From Hyphomicrobiales bacterium (GTDB lineage Bacteria > Pseudomonadota > Alphaproteobacteria > Rhizobiales > Methyloligellaceae), in contig QIGN01000078.1 of NCBI GenBank assembly GCA_003228955.1, forward strand, positions 1-55,095: 55,095 bases of DNA. Direction: 5' to 3'. Below, in pieces: positions 8,552 to 16,508 of the stretch. How positions within the stretch are numbered: the stretch's first letter is position 1; each line of letters opens with the position of its first letter. Under the pieces are notes generated by a model. That model made no database searches. It was not told the origin of the DNA and saw only the letters and a program-made list of their open reading frames with translations. Position numbers and translations under genes: made by a program.

Positions 8552-9412
8552 TTATCCGGCTTGCCTCCAGACCAGCCAGACACCAAGGCTGGCCAGCGCC
8601 AGTCCGGCAAGCGCGAGGGTCCCAAGCGTCTGGTCCAAGAGCACCCAGGCCATCAACGCGGCCGAACCTGGGACAATAAAAAATGCGGAAGCGGCCCGTC
8701 CGGCCTGTCCGCGCGCGAGCATCAGGCTGTAGATGACCATCGCGCCGACCGAAACCATGGCGATATTCCAGCTCATCATCAGGAGGAGGGAGGGCGTCCA
8801 CGAAACCTGCGGCGCCTCGAACAGTCCCACGCCAATAGCCGATATGATGGCGCCGCCGCACAATTGTACGGCGGTCGCGGGGAAGGGCGGCACATCCGGC
8901 GCAAAGCGTTTGAGATAAAGCGTGCCGCCTGTCAGTGCCGCAAGGCTGAGGCCAACCAGTGCAATGACGCTCCACTGTGTGGTCGCAAAGGGAAAGGCGA
9001 GGACGACACCGGCCAGCCCGAGGGCCATTCCCGCCCATTGACGCGGTGTAAATCGCTCGTTCAGCAGCGGCACCGCGAGTGCCGCTGTCAGGACCGGGTG
9101 GATGGCATGGACGAGCGCCAGAGGCGCGGCGTTGACAGTGATGAGCGCAATATGCGCCGGCGCGAGTGTCAGGCCGTGCACCAGCGCTCCGCCGGCCAGC
9201 AACGGAGGCCAGTGGGAAAGTGCGGGAATCCTGTCCCGCCGCGTCACAACGATTACGGCGAAGATTACCAGAGCGGCGATGCCAATGCGAATGGCAACGA
9301 ACAAGATCGGTGAAATATCATTGAGACCAATGCGTGCGGTGGCATAGCTGGATGCCCACAACAGTGCGAACGTCACCGGAAGGAGCAAGGACATGCGGCT
9401 CGGCTGATCCAT
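8552..9412 (-). CDS. EamA/DMT family transporter
   Basis: The 286-residue inner-membrane protein has about ten hydrophobic helices arranged as two EamA repeats (roughly 8-140 and 145-283), the layout of the drug/metabolite transporter superfamily. Conserved small-residue motifs such as PVLTAALAVPLLNE at the end of the first repeat and PGSAALMAWVLLDQ in the second support the family. Substrates of these exporters vary from amino acids to metabolites and cannot be named from sequence. It sits downstream of the anti-sigma gene in the same direction with 23 bases between. A second, unrelated-looking DMT transporter is at 45429. Confidence 0.85.
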   Translation of the reverse strand: MDQPSRMSLLLPVTFALLWASSYATARIGLNDISPILFVAIRIGIAALVIFAVIVVTRRDRIPALSHWPPLLAGGALVHGLTLAPAHIALITVNAAPLALVHAIHPVLTAALAVPLLNERFTPRQWAGMALGLAGVVLAFPFATTQWSVIALVGLSLAALTGGTLYLKRFAPDVPPFPATAVQLCGGAIISAIGVGLFEAPQVSWTPSLLLMMSWNIAMVSVGAMVIYSLMLARGQAGRAASAFFIVPGSAALMAWVLLDQTLGTLALAGLALASLGVWLVWRQAG

Positions 9413-9435
9413 ACCGCCCCCGCGCGGCCGGCGGT

Positions 9436-10176
9436 TTATGGAGTCTGTTTGATGAGCAGGCCCGCGAACATGACGGGGCCCATGGACTTGCCGGAACGAG
9501 CGCCACCCTCTGGCTCGAGAGAGATGGCGAGCTGCACGCCCTTTTCGAGCTCCTTCTCGTCGATTTCCACTGGTGTATCCATCATGGCATAGGCGCTGGT
9601 GCCGACAAGGCCAAGGGTCATGGGCGGCTTGTCGTCTTTCATTATCGCCCAGAGTTCATAGCTTTTGGAGGAAGGCGCATTGCCGCCAACCGGGCGAATG
9701 GCCAGCTGCTTGCCGTTCATGTCAATCGTTATAACGAAGCCGGTCTCGCCCTTGTCGCTCTGGAGCATGGCCACATAGCGTTCGGCGGGCGGAGCGCCCC
9801 GGAAGGGTGATTCCAGGCCGCCCATCCATATAACCGCCAGTGCGATCGCGGCCGTGGCCGTCGCCATGGTTGCAAACCGCCATGCGGCAATGGTGCGCTT
9901 CATTTGTGCCAGCTGGCCAGCCAGCTCCGCCAGAGGCTGGCTTGAGGCCGCTGCTGTAGAGGTGAGGGCCGCTTCGATTCTGCTCCAGGCCGATGCAGGT
10001 GGGGAAACGGGCTCAATCGCTTCGGCGAGCGGAGCAAGGCGCTGGTTCCATTCGTCGATCATGCGCGCAAAGGCGGCATCGCCCGCCCGGAGTTTCTCCG
10101 CCTTGGTGCGTTCGGCGGCATCGAGGATGCCAAGCGCATATTCGCTGGCGAGAATATCGAGATCCCGCTTAGTCAT
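9436..10176 (-). CDS. Anti-sigma factor (RskA type)
   Basis: The 246-residue membrane protein is the likely partner and inhibitor of the ECF sigma factor directly upstream. The cytosolic N-terminus (about 1-85) has the anti-sigma helices LASEYALGILDAAERTKAE. One membrane helix follows near residues 98-120, and then an extracytoplasmic domain (about 130-245) typical of the anti-sigma-K/RskA C-terminal family with SYELWAIMK. Its start overlaps the sigma gene stop by 8 bases, so translation is coupled. I see no zinc-binding HxxxCxxC motif, so it is not a ZAS-type anti-sigma. Confidence 0.88.
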   Translation of the reverse strand: MTKRDLDILASEYALGILDAAERTKAEKLRAGDAAFARMIDEWNQRLAPLAEAIEPVSPPASAWSRIEAALTSTAAASSQPLAELAGQLAQMKRTIAAWRFATMATATAAIALAVIWMGGLESPFRGAPPAERYVAMLQSDKGETGFVITIDMNGKQLAIRPVGGNAPSSKSYELWAIMKDDKPPMTLGLVGTSAYAMMDTPVEIDEKELEKGVQLAISLEPEGGARSGKSMGPVMFAGLLIKQTP

Positions 10177-10741
10177 TTCCCAGGCACTCCTTGACCTGAA
10201 TCAGGCCACGCCGAATCCAGCTCTTAACGGTGCCAATCGGAGTGGTCATGCGTTGCGAGATTTCTTCGTGCGTATATCCATAATAGTAAGCCATCAGCAG
10301 GCATTGTCTTTGATCTGGATTAAGTTTCTCCATACATCCGAGCAGGGCTTTTAATTCCCCGCTCTGAGCGGTCAGTTCAAACGGGTCCGGGGCATCATCT
10401 GCCCGGTCACCCCCGTCTTTTTCATCCTCAACGGCAACTTCCGTACGCTTGCGCAACACGTCGATTGCGCGGTTTCGCGTGATCGCCACCATCCAGCTGA
10501 TCGGCGAACCCGCCTCTGGCCGGTATTTGGGCGCGGCATCCCAGATTTTGAGATACGCATCCTGCATCACATCCTCGGCCAGGTCCCGTCTTTTAAGTAT
10601 ACGAACGGCAACGCCGAATAGTTTCGCGCTTGTCGCATTATAAATGGCGTGAAAAGCGGACCTGTCGCCATTGGCGGCAGCGCGCATCAATTTGTGGAGT
10701 TGCTGTTGGGCCATTACAGGTTCGCCGGCATCCTGCCTCAT
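10169..10741 (-). CDS. ECF RNA polymerase sigma factor (SigK-like)
   Basis: The 190-residue extracytoplasmic-function sigma factor has region 2 (about 25-90, with LAEDVMQDAYLKIWD for -10 recognition and DNA melting) and region 4 (about 130-185, with HEEISQRMTTPIGTVKSWIRRG as the -35 recognition helix-turn-helix). The pairing with an RskA-type anti-sigma gene matches the SigK/RskA group, which often answers oxidative stress; the signal here is unknown. A second ATG at 10714 removes nine residues and may be the real start. The gene is divergent from the DUF1489 gene. It is not an EcfG-type general-stress sigma: there is no PhyR or NepR next to it. Confidence 0.9.
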   Translation of the reverse strand: MRQDAGEPVMAQQQLHKLMRAAANGDRSAFHAIYNATSAKLFGVAVRILKRRDLAEDVMQDAYLKIWDAAPKYRPEAGSPISWMVAITRNRAIDVLRKRTEVAVEDEKDGGDRADDAPDPFELTAQSGELKALLGCMEKLNPDQRQCLLMAYYYGYTHEEISQRMTTPIGTVKSWIRRGLIQVKECLGND

Positions 10742-10845
10742 TTGGTCTACGTGTATGCTGGGGATATAGCGAAATACTACTGGATGAGGAAGCCAGCGTT
10801 TGCGATCACACGATACATTGCATCACACTCACAACCAAGAGCGGA

Positions 10846-11283
10846 ATGAGCGTCCACCTAATCAAACTCTGTGTCGGGATCGAGAGCATCTCTCATCTGA
10901 GTGAACGGCAGGCGGCTCGCTTGACGGCAACGGAGGAGGTGGGCAAGACCATCGATCTGTTCCATCGAACCCGCCAGATGCCCCGCAGACGCGATGAACT
11001 GCTGGAAGGCGGATCAATCTACTGGGTCATCAAGGGGAGCGTTTCGGTTCGCCAGGGATTGCTGGGTTTGCGCCAGGTTCGCTGCAGCGACGGGATCCGC
11101 CGTTGCGATATTATCCTCGATCCGCAACTGGTACCGACGCGCCCGCGCCCGCGCCGGGCGTTTCAGGGCTGGCGCTATCTCTGCCGCGCGGACGCGCCGA
11201 AAGACCTGGAGTTGTCGGATGAAGAGGCCAAACTTATGCCCGAGGCCATGCGATCGGAATTGATCGAGCTGGGATTGCTGTAG
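10846..11283 (+). CDS. DUF1489 family protein
   Basis: The 145-residue product fits the alphaproteobacterial family DUF1489: the start MSVHLIKLCVGIES, the core ELLEGGSIYWVIKGSVSVRQ near residue 51, and RPRRAFQGWRYL near residue 100. The family function is unknown; no membrane helices or signal peptide are visible. The frame stays open well upstream, but ATG 10846 is where family similarity begins and it has a purine-rich AGAGCGGA just before it. It is convergent with panC, 6 bases apart. Confidence 0.85.
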   Translation: MSVHLIKLCVGIESISHLSERQAARLTATEEVGKTIDLFHRTRQMPRRRDELLEGGSIYWVIKGSVSVRQGLLGLRQVRCSDGIRRCDIILDPQLVPTRPRPRRAFQGWRYLCRADAPKDLELSDEEAKLMPEAMRSELIELGLL

Positions 11284-11289
11284 TCGCCG

Positions 11290-12153
11290 CTATTTTGTCC
11301 TGTCCGGAACAGCCATATTGTCTATGAGACGGGTCTTGCCCAGTTTAGCCGCGATGAAGACACGTGCCGGTTCACCGGCGAGCGTGGTGAGGGGCGCCAG
11401 ATTTTCGGCGTTGCACACCTCCAGATAATCGATCTCAAACCCCGCCTGAACCAGCCGGCCGGTGGCTGTTTCGCGCAATCTCGCGATATTTCCACCATTT
11501 GCGAGGCCTTCGGCCAGCTCTCGAATAGCCTGGTGGATCAGGGGCGCTTTCTTACGCTCCTGCGGCGACAAATAGGCATTGCGCGAGGACATGGCGAGCC
11601 CGTCTTCCTCGCGGATCAGGGGTCCGCCAAGGATTTCCACGCCCGTATCGAGATCGCGCGCCATGCGGCGGATGACGAGGAGTTGCTGAAAATCCTTCTC
11701 GCCGAAGATCGCCACATCCGGGCGGCACTGGTTGAGCAGCTTGGCGACCACGGTCGCGACGCCGCCAAAAAAGTGCGGCCGGGACGTGCCGCACAGTCCC
11801 TCGCTCAACCCCGGCACCTCGACATGGGTTGAGAAGTCTTCAGGATAAATTTCCTCGCGCGGCGGCATGAAGACAAGGTCCACGCCGAGGCGCTCAAGTT
11901 TTTGCAAATCTTCCGCATTTTCCCGGGGGTAGCTGCCAAAATCCTCGTTCGGCGCGAATTGCGCCGGGTTGACGAAAATCGAGACGACCGTGCGATCCCC
12001 TGCTTCCCGCGCCATTTTCACCAGCGAGAGGTGGCCCTCGTGCAGCGCCCCCATGGTTGGCACCAGAACGATCTTGTCGCCGGCATTCCGCCAACCGTCC
12101 ACGCATTCCCTGAGTTGCGCTATGGTTTTGATGTTTTTCAATTTTGACGCCAT
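11290..12153 (-). CDS. panC: Pantothenate synthetase (pantoate--beta-alanine ligase)
   Basis: PanC joins pantoate to beta-alanine with ATP through a pantoyl-adenylate, the last step to vitamin B5 and coenzyme A. From ATG 12153 it is 287 residues. It shows VPTMGALHEGHLSLV (adenylate-binding HIGH-like motif) near residue 31, SIFVNPAQFAPNEDFGSYPR near 60, the pantoate-site FGEKDFQQL near 148 and the KMSKS-like loop AMSSRNAYLS near 184. Upstream ATGs at 12210 and 12186 exist, but 12153 has AGGA at good spacing and matches the family N-terminus. panB and panD are not in the window. Confidence 0.95.
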   Translation of the reverse strand: MASKLKNIKTIAQLRECVDGWRNAGDKIVLVPTMGALHEGHLSLVKMAREAGDRTVVSIFVNPAQFAPNEDFGSYPRENAEDLQKLERLGVDLVFMPPREEIYPEDFSTHVEVPGLSEGLCGTSRPHFFGGVATVVAKLLNQCRPDVAIFGEKDFQQLLVIRRMARDLDTGVEILGGPLIREEDGLAMSSRNAYLSPQERKKAPLIHQAIRELAEGLANGGNIARLRETATGRLVQAGFEIDYLEVCNAENLAPLTTLAGEPARVFIAAKLGKTRLIDNMAVPDRTK

Positions 12154-12386
12154 GGTTTCATGTCCTGCTGATCGGGAGCGGACCATATCAGGGGAACAAA
12201 TAAGCGCCAATCGCCGCGAATTGTCAGCGCGCAGCCCAGGACCCGCTTGCGAAATTTATGACCGCGTTGCGGGACTGTCCGCGCGTAACCATCTATAGTT
12301 TGAGAGTTCTGTTATACCAATGCGGCGTGGCCCGGGCTGATTCACCAACCCCGGGGAATGTCCGCATAAACCTGGCCGGGAGAAAT

Positions 12387-13107
12387 ATGAGCCGCAAACC
12401 CAAGACAACCGGCGGAAAAGAGTCGCTGCCGGAGGCGCGCTCAAGTGCGTCCGATGTCGAGGGCTTCCTGAACGAGGTAAAATCGCTCTCATCGCCGCAA
12501 AACGCGGCGGCGCGGGGGCGGCTTATCTTTGCAATGGACGCAACCATGAGCCGCCAGCCCACATGGGACATGGCGCTTGGCCTGCAGGCCGGCATGTTTT
12601 TGACTGTCCAGGCGGTGGGCGGGCTCGATGTGCAGCTGGTTTATTTCCGGGGTTTCGGTGAATGCAGGGCCAGCAAATGGGTCAAGGACCCCGAAGCGCT
12701 GGCCAATCTCATGAGCCAGGTTTCATGCCGGGGCGGTCACACGCAGATTGGCCGGGTGCTGACACATGCGCGTGACGAGACCGGCAAAGCCCGCGTCAAT
12801 GCGCTTGTCTATGTTGGCGATTGCATGGAGGAAAATATCGATGATCTAGCCGCGACCGCAGGGGAGCTTGGCCTCCTGGGCGTGCCCGTATTCCTTTTCC
12901 AGGAAGGCGGCGATGCCAGAGCGGAGACGGCATTTCGCGAAATTGCGCGCTTGACGCGCGGCGCATCCCTTCGATGCGGGTTCCTCCGCCCAGCTGAGGG
13001 AATTGCTATCCGCGGTGGCCGTATACGCTGCTGGAGGCCGCAAAGCCCTGGAGAGCTACAGCGGCGGCAAGGGCGGCGCACGAGCGCTGCTGGAACAAAT
13101 GACCTAG
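12387..13107 (+). CDS. VWA domain protein (frameshifted)
   Basis: This is a von Willebrand factor A-type protein of about 240 residues. RLIFAMDATMSRQPTWD holds a degenerate MIDAS-like DxT/S start, and GGHTQIGRVL with ALVYVGDCMEEN follows. The frame breaks near 12966-12970. Up to REIARLTRGA it reads in frame 3; after that the family-like end (FDAGSSAQLRELLSAVAVY, then a GGRKALESY segment) is read in frame 1, ending at TAG 13105-13107. One base too many, or two too few, at this point explains it. The frame-3 continuation to 13199 looks random. Start ATG 12387 follows GGGAGA. It lies next to a membrane J-domain gene, a pairing I believe is common in this order; function unknown. Confidence 0.75.
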
Positions 13108-13209
13108 TGCGTATCACCGATAAGTGGGAACCGGTTACCGGAAAAATGATACGCATAAACAAAGAGCTGGATCGCGGTTTTGATTCCATCAAAACTTGAA
13201 GCGATCCAG
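13108..13209. repeat. Two-hairpin intergenic palindromic repeat
   Basis: The first inverted pair is TGCGTATCA (13108-13116) with TGATACGCA (13147-13155), enclosing the palindrome AACCGGTT. The second is CTGGATCGC (13167-13175) with GCGATCCAG (13201-13209), and nested inside it GTTTTGAT (13177-13184) with ATCAAAAC (13188-13195). All four arms are perfect matches. The element begins at the base after the VWA stop codon and ends 31 bases before the J-domain start. Its layout recalls short palindromic repeats scattered between genes in Rhizobiales; I see only one copy in this window. Confidence 0.75.
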
Positions 13210-13240
13210 GTCACGGACCCAGAAACCGGCGCTTGCAAAA

Positions 13241-13960
13241 ATGCAGTATCTCTTTCTCGGCTTGGCTCTAGTACTTCTTTTCATTTTTGGATTGAAGTTT
13301 GTTGTGAATGCAAGTCCGGCAAATATGGCGAGCACCATGCGTAACATTGGCGGTTCGACCGCGCTGATGGCGGCATTGTTTCTGGCCGCGACCGGGCGCT
13401 TTCCGCTGGCCATTCCGCTTGGCTTTGTCGCGTATTCGCTTTTGCGCGGCAATTTTTCTCCCTTTTCCGGCGGGTTTGGGCCGTTTCCCGGGAATGCCAG
13501 CAAGCGCGCTGGACAGAATTCACGGGTCCGCACGCGGACCATCGAGATGGAGCTGGATCACGATACGGGCGATATGGAGGGCCGTGTCATCAGGGGAAGG
13601 TTTTCTCCGCAAATGCTGTCGGCCATGGATCAGGGAAACCTGATCGAGTTGTGGTCGGACTGCCAGGCGGGCGATTCCCAGGCGGCGCAGCTTCTGGAAG
13701 CCTATCTGGACCGCAGATTCACGGACTGGCGCGAGCGTGCCGGAGCGCAGCCAAAAGGGTCCGATGAACCCCGCGGTGGTCCCGAGGGGCCGATGAATGT
13801 CGATGAGGCCTATGAAATACTGGGACTGCAGCGGGGCGCGAGCAGTGCCGATATCGGCCGGGCGCACCGCAGGCTCATGAAGAAGATGCATCCCGATCAG
13901 GGAGGGTCAACCTATCTCGCGGCGAAGATCAACGAGGCCAAGGATTTGTTGCTGGGCTAA
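13241..13960 (+). CDS. Membrane-anchored J-domain protein
   Basis: The 239-residue protein is a likely Hsp70 (DnaK) co-chaperone at the inner membrane. Hydrophobic segments lie at about 2-20 and 35-70. A linker with TRTIEMELDHDTGDMEGRV follows, and the C-terminal J domain (about 186-239) has MNVDEAYEILGL and the DnaK-stimulating HPD tripeptide in KKMHPDQGG. The order, membrane anchor first and J domain last, is like mitochondrial Tim14/Pam18 and unlike DnaJ. The frame is open to a TTG at 13196, but that lies inside the repeat element; ATG 13241 is preferred. Confidence 0.82.
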   Translation: MQYLFLGLALVLLFIFGLKFVVNASPANMASTMRNIGGSTALMAALFLAATGRFPLAIPLGFVAYSLLRGNFSPFSGGFGPFPGNASKRAGQNSRVRTRTIEMELDHDTGDMEGRVIRGRFSPQMLSAMDQGNLIELWSDCQAGDSQAAQLLEAYLDRRFTDWRERAGAQPKGSDEPRGGPEGPMNVDEAYEILGLQRGASSADIGRAHRRLMKKMHPDQGGSTYLAAKINEAKDLLLG

Positions 13961-13994
13961 ATCTCTGAAACTCGCCCCGGGCATCGAGATTTGG

Positions 13995-15296
13995 CTATTC
14001 AGCGGACATGACCACGCAGGTGATGGCGCGCCGCTTTAGTTTATTGCAAGTGCTGTTGGCCGCCTGCCGCGTAAATCCGGCGAAGCGCGCGCGATAGAGG
14101 TAGCGTTTGGGTTCCACCAGCGGTATGGCCATCGGGGCATGCCCGTTTATGACGTCCCCGGCTTTCTGCTGTATGGCGGCAAGCCGCTCAATGGCGTCGG
14201 TCTGCCTCGCATAGGCGCCCACCTGGATGTGATATTTGGCATCGGAAGCCGGCGTCTTGGGTGTTTGCGGTTGTTTTGGAATTGATGCGACGGTTTCCGG
14301 ACTGGATTGAGGCAACGGTGGCCGTGTCTCAAGACTGGCTGGCGTAGCGCTCGCCTGGATAGGGAATCCGAGTGTCGAGGCGACCTGAACCTGTTTTTTG
14401 CGCTGCGGCCGGTATTTGTGGGGCAGCTGCGCGGTGGCCTTTGGCAGGGCCCTGTTGAGGATCGAGCGCATGGCCGCATTGCGGCGTTTCGATGACTTGC
14501 CGCCGAAGACAACGGCAATCAGATGTTTGTTGCCGCGCTTCACATTGGCGAGCAGGTTGAAGCCTGAAGCCCGCGTATATCCGGTTTTGATGCCGTCCGT
14601 GCCTCTATAGTCAAACAGCAACTGGTTATAATTGCGGTATTTCTTGCCCCTGTATTTGAAATATTTTTGTTTGAAGTAGCCGTATTTTTCGGGGTGATCG
14701 AACATCAGCCTGTTGGCCATCGTGATCATATCGCGCGCCGTTGTAACCTGTTTCCTGTCTGGCAGCCCGGAGGCATTCTTAAAAGTTGTCCGGCGCATCC
14801 CGATCTTGCGGGCTTTTGCCGTCATCATCCTGGCGAAATTTTTCTCTGTGCCGCCGATGTTCTCGGCGATGGTCACGGCAACGTCATTGGCTGATTTGGT
14901 AACCAGAGCACGAATGGCGTCTCGCACCATGATTTTCTGTCCGGCTTTGAGCCCCAGCTTTGAAGGCGGCTGTTTGGCCGCGTTTGGAGTGACCGTAAGA
15001 AGTGTCCCTGCATTGAGTTTTCCCGCCTCGATAAAATCGAACAGGAGATAGAGGGTCATGATTTTTGTAAGTGAGGCCGGAAAACGTTTTGCGTCGCCGT
15101 TTCGGGAATACAGTATTTTCCCCGTGTGGCCATCGACGACCATCGCGGCACCACGCGGTGCGCCTTGCGCCTGAGCAACCATTGCAGCCCCCAGCGTGGC
15201 AACGGTCAAAAGGCATGCGGCGGCGGCACTTATCAGGCGCGCGGCCAATGACCGGCGCAACGGCAACCTACTTGACACAATTTTCCCCAGAGCCAA
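13995..15296 (-). CDS. dacF: D-alanyl-D-alanine carboxypeptidase with SPOR domain
   Basis: This is a periplasmic S11-family (PBP5/6-like) enzyme that trims the terminal D-alanine from peptidoglycan stem peptides. The 433-residue product has a signal peptide (about 15-43) and the three active-site motifs SLTK near residue 75, SAN near 134 and KTG near 237. A basic proline-rich linker follows, then a C-terminal SPOR domain (about 357-430, KYHIQVGAYARQ), which binds denuded glycan strands at division sites. The start is a TTG at 15296 with AGGGGAACGGAG before it. Synteny with phasin and clpSA is as in other Hyphomicrobiales. Confidence 0.93.
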   Translation of the reverse strand: MALGKIVSSRLPLRRSLAARLISAAAACLLTVATLGAAMVAQAQGAPRGAAMVVDGHTGKILYSRNGDAKRFPASLTKIMTLYLLFDFIEAGKLNAGTLLTVTPNAAKQPPSKLGLKAGQKIMVRDAIRALVTKSANDVAVTIAENIGGTEKNFARMMTAKARKIGMRRTTFKNASGLPDRKQVTTARDMITMANRLMFDHPEKYGYFKQKYFKYRGKKYRNYNQLLFDYRGTDGIKTGYTRASGFNLLANVKRGNKHLIAVVFGGKSSKRRNAAMRSILNRALPKATAQLPHKYRPQRKKQVQVASTLGFPIQASATPASLETRPPLPQSSPETVASIPKQPQTPKTPASDAKYHIQVGAYARQTDAIERLAAIQQKAGDVINGHAPMAIPLVEPKRYLYRARFAGFTRQAANSTCNKLKRRAITCVVMSAE

Positions 15297-15438
15297 ATGG
15301 CTCCGTTCCCCTAAATATTCTTGTCGGGCGGGCCCTGATTTCCCGCTGCGAACGCCTCCACAACATGCATTCAGCGGGACTAACCTATCGGTCAGCGCGT
15401 TACGATTCAGTTAAGCGGCGGGCCTGAAAATAAATATG

Positions 15439-15501
15439 GTGCGGTGCAATATTTTTTATTGACAAAAATTGTGCAGTGCATACATATCTTGTTGCGTTGC
15501 A
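15439..15501 (+). promoter_or_regulatory. Phasin promoter with three phased operator-like repeats
   Basis: A perfect -35 box TTGACA lies at 15459-15464. A ten-base motif of form KTGCRKTGCA occurs three times in direct orientation: GTGCGGTGCA (15439-15448), GTGCAGTGCA (15471-15480) and TTGCGTTGCA (15492-15501). Start-to-start distances are 32 and 21 bases, close to three and two helix turns. The second copy lies in the -35/-10 spacer, where a bound protein would block polymerase. Phasin genes are often repressed by PhaR, which is reported to bind TGC-rich sequences; that this is a PhaR operator is inference. Confidence 0.7.
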
Positions 15502-15559
15502 ATATCAACGGCCGTCGGACCGTGATGCGGACCAGGCCACAAGCACCCTGATGGAGAGT

Positions 15560-15889
15560 ATGATGATTGGTTACGAGAACATTCAAAAAGCCGGGCAGGA
15601 CAATTTCGACACTGCCGTGAAAAGTTTAGGTGAAGTCAACAAGGGCGTTCAGGCGATCGCCAGTGAGGTCACCGACTACACGAAAAGCGCAATTGAAGAA
15701 GGAACGGCCGCGTTTGAAAAGCTGGCCGGTGTCAAATCCGTCGAGCAGGCCATCGAGGTTCAGACGACCTATGCCAAGAAGGCGTATGAAGACTACATCT
15801 CGCAGGTATCAAAGCTCGGCGAGATGTATGCCGATGTCGCCAAGGAAGCCTACAAGCCGGTCGAAACGGCGATTGCCAAGACCAGCTAA
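15560..15889 (+). CDS. Phasin family protein
   Basis: This small amphipathic helical protein coats polyhydroxyalkanoate granules. It is about 109 residues, with GYENIQKAGQDNFDTAVKSL at the start, a central KGVQAIASEVTDYTKSAIEE, the family hallmark VEQAIEVQTTYAKKAYEDY, and an end KEAYKPVETAIAK. The frame is open to 15476, but a GGAG site at 15553-15556 points to ATG 15560 or 15563 as the start, and family members begin there. Phasins bind granule surfaces through such helices. No PHA synthase gene is in the window. The gene is monocistronic, with its own promoter and terminator. Confidence 0.9.
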   Translation: MMIGYENIQKAGQDNFDTAVKSLGEVNKGVQAIASEVTDYTKSAIEEGTAAFEKLAGVKSVEQAIEVQTTYAKKAYEDYISQVSKLGEMYADVAKEAYKPVETAIAKTS

Positions 15890-15939
15890 TGCGTCTTGAC
15901 ATTCTATAGGGCGGTAGCACCGCACTTCGAGATATGAAG

Positions 15940-15968
15940 GACCCGGCCATGGCGCCGGGTCTTTTTTT
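15940..15968 (+). terminator. Rho-independent terminator after phasin gene
   Basis: GACCCGGC (15940-15947) pairs perfectly with GCCGGGTC (15954-15961) around a six-base loop, followed directly by seven T residues (15962-15968). It is 51 bases after the phasin stop codon. This is the clearest intrinsic terminator in the window. Confidence 0.93.
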
Positions 15969-16169
15969 GGGCGTTATTCCGCCCTCAGGCCACATTGAAC
16001 TCGTATATGAGGGTGGTGATGACTATATCACGCGGGAGAGTGAATTGCAGGCGGGGGCAGGTCGCGTTAGAATGCGGCTTGCTTCGCATGTGGCGGGCGC
16101 GGATTGATGAGATTGGTGAGGCCCCGCGGCTGAGCGTGGGGTTGCAAAGAGGCTGAAGAAAGTTCTGAA
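15969..16169. other. Intergenic leader before clpS
   Basis: About 200 bases between the phasin terminator and clpS. No convincing reading frame or tRNA lies here. It must hold the clpSA promoter; I could not pick a clear -35/-10 pair. Confidence 0.5.
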
Positions 16170-16499
16170 ATGGCGCGGAAGGACACACCTCAACACCCGG
16201 GCGATGCCGGAACGGATATCGTCACCAAAACCCGGCCAAAAACGCAAAAGCCCAGCCTCTACAAGGTGCTGTTGCTGAATGACGACTATACGCCGATGGA
16301 ATTCGTCGTTTATGTTCTGGAGTATATATTCAACAAGTCGCAGGAAGAGGCGACACGCGTGATGCTGCATGTTCATCAAAAAGGTGTCGGAGTTTGTGGT
16401 GTCTATACATTTGAGGTGGCTGAAACGAAGGTCGCGCAGGTAATGAATTTCTCCAGGCAAAATGAGCATCCCCTGCAATGCACGATGGAAAAGGAGTGA
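16170..16499 (+). CDS. clpS: Clp protease adaptor ClpS
   Basis: ClpS binds N-degron substrates and delivers them to ClpA. The product is 109 residues: a flexible N-terminus (about 1-29) and the conserved core [20 protein letters not shown], where NDDYTPM forms the N-end-residue pocket, then the helix with [20 protein letters not shown] near residue 70. The clpA gene begins 9 bases after its stop, so they form an operon. The length and motifs are typical of ClpS1 rather than the shorter plant-type forms. Confidence 0.95.
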   Translation: MARKDTPQHPGDAGTDIVTKTRPKTQKPSLYKVLLLNDDYTPMEFVVYVLEYIFNKSQEEATRVMLHVHQKGVGVCGVYTFEVAETKVAQVMNFSRQNEHPLQCTMEKE

Positions 16500-16508
16500 G
16501 GCCGGCCC

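Noticed and set aside
12972-13199. Frame-3 continuation of the VWA protein to 13199
   Set aside because: The translated part after the frameshift has no family likeness and runs through the palindromic repeat; the frame-1 ending matches the expected VWA tail.
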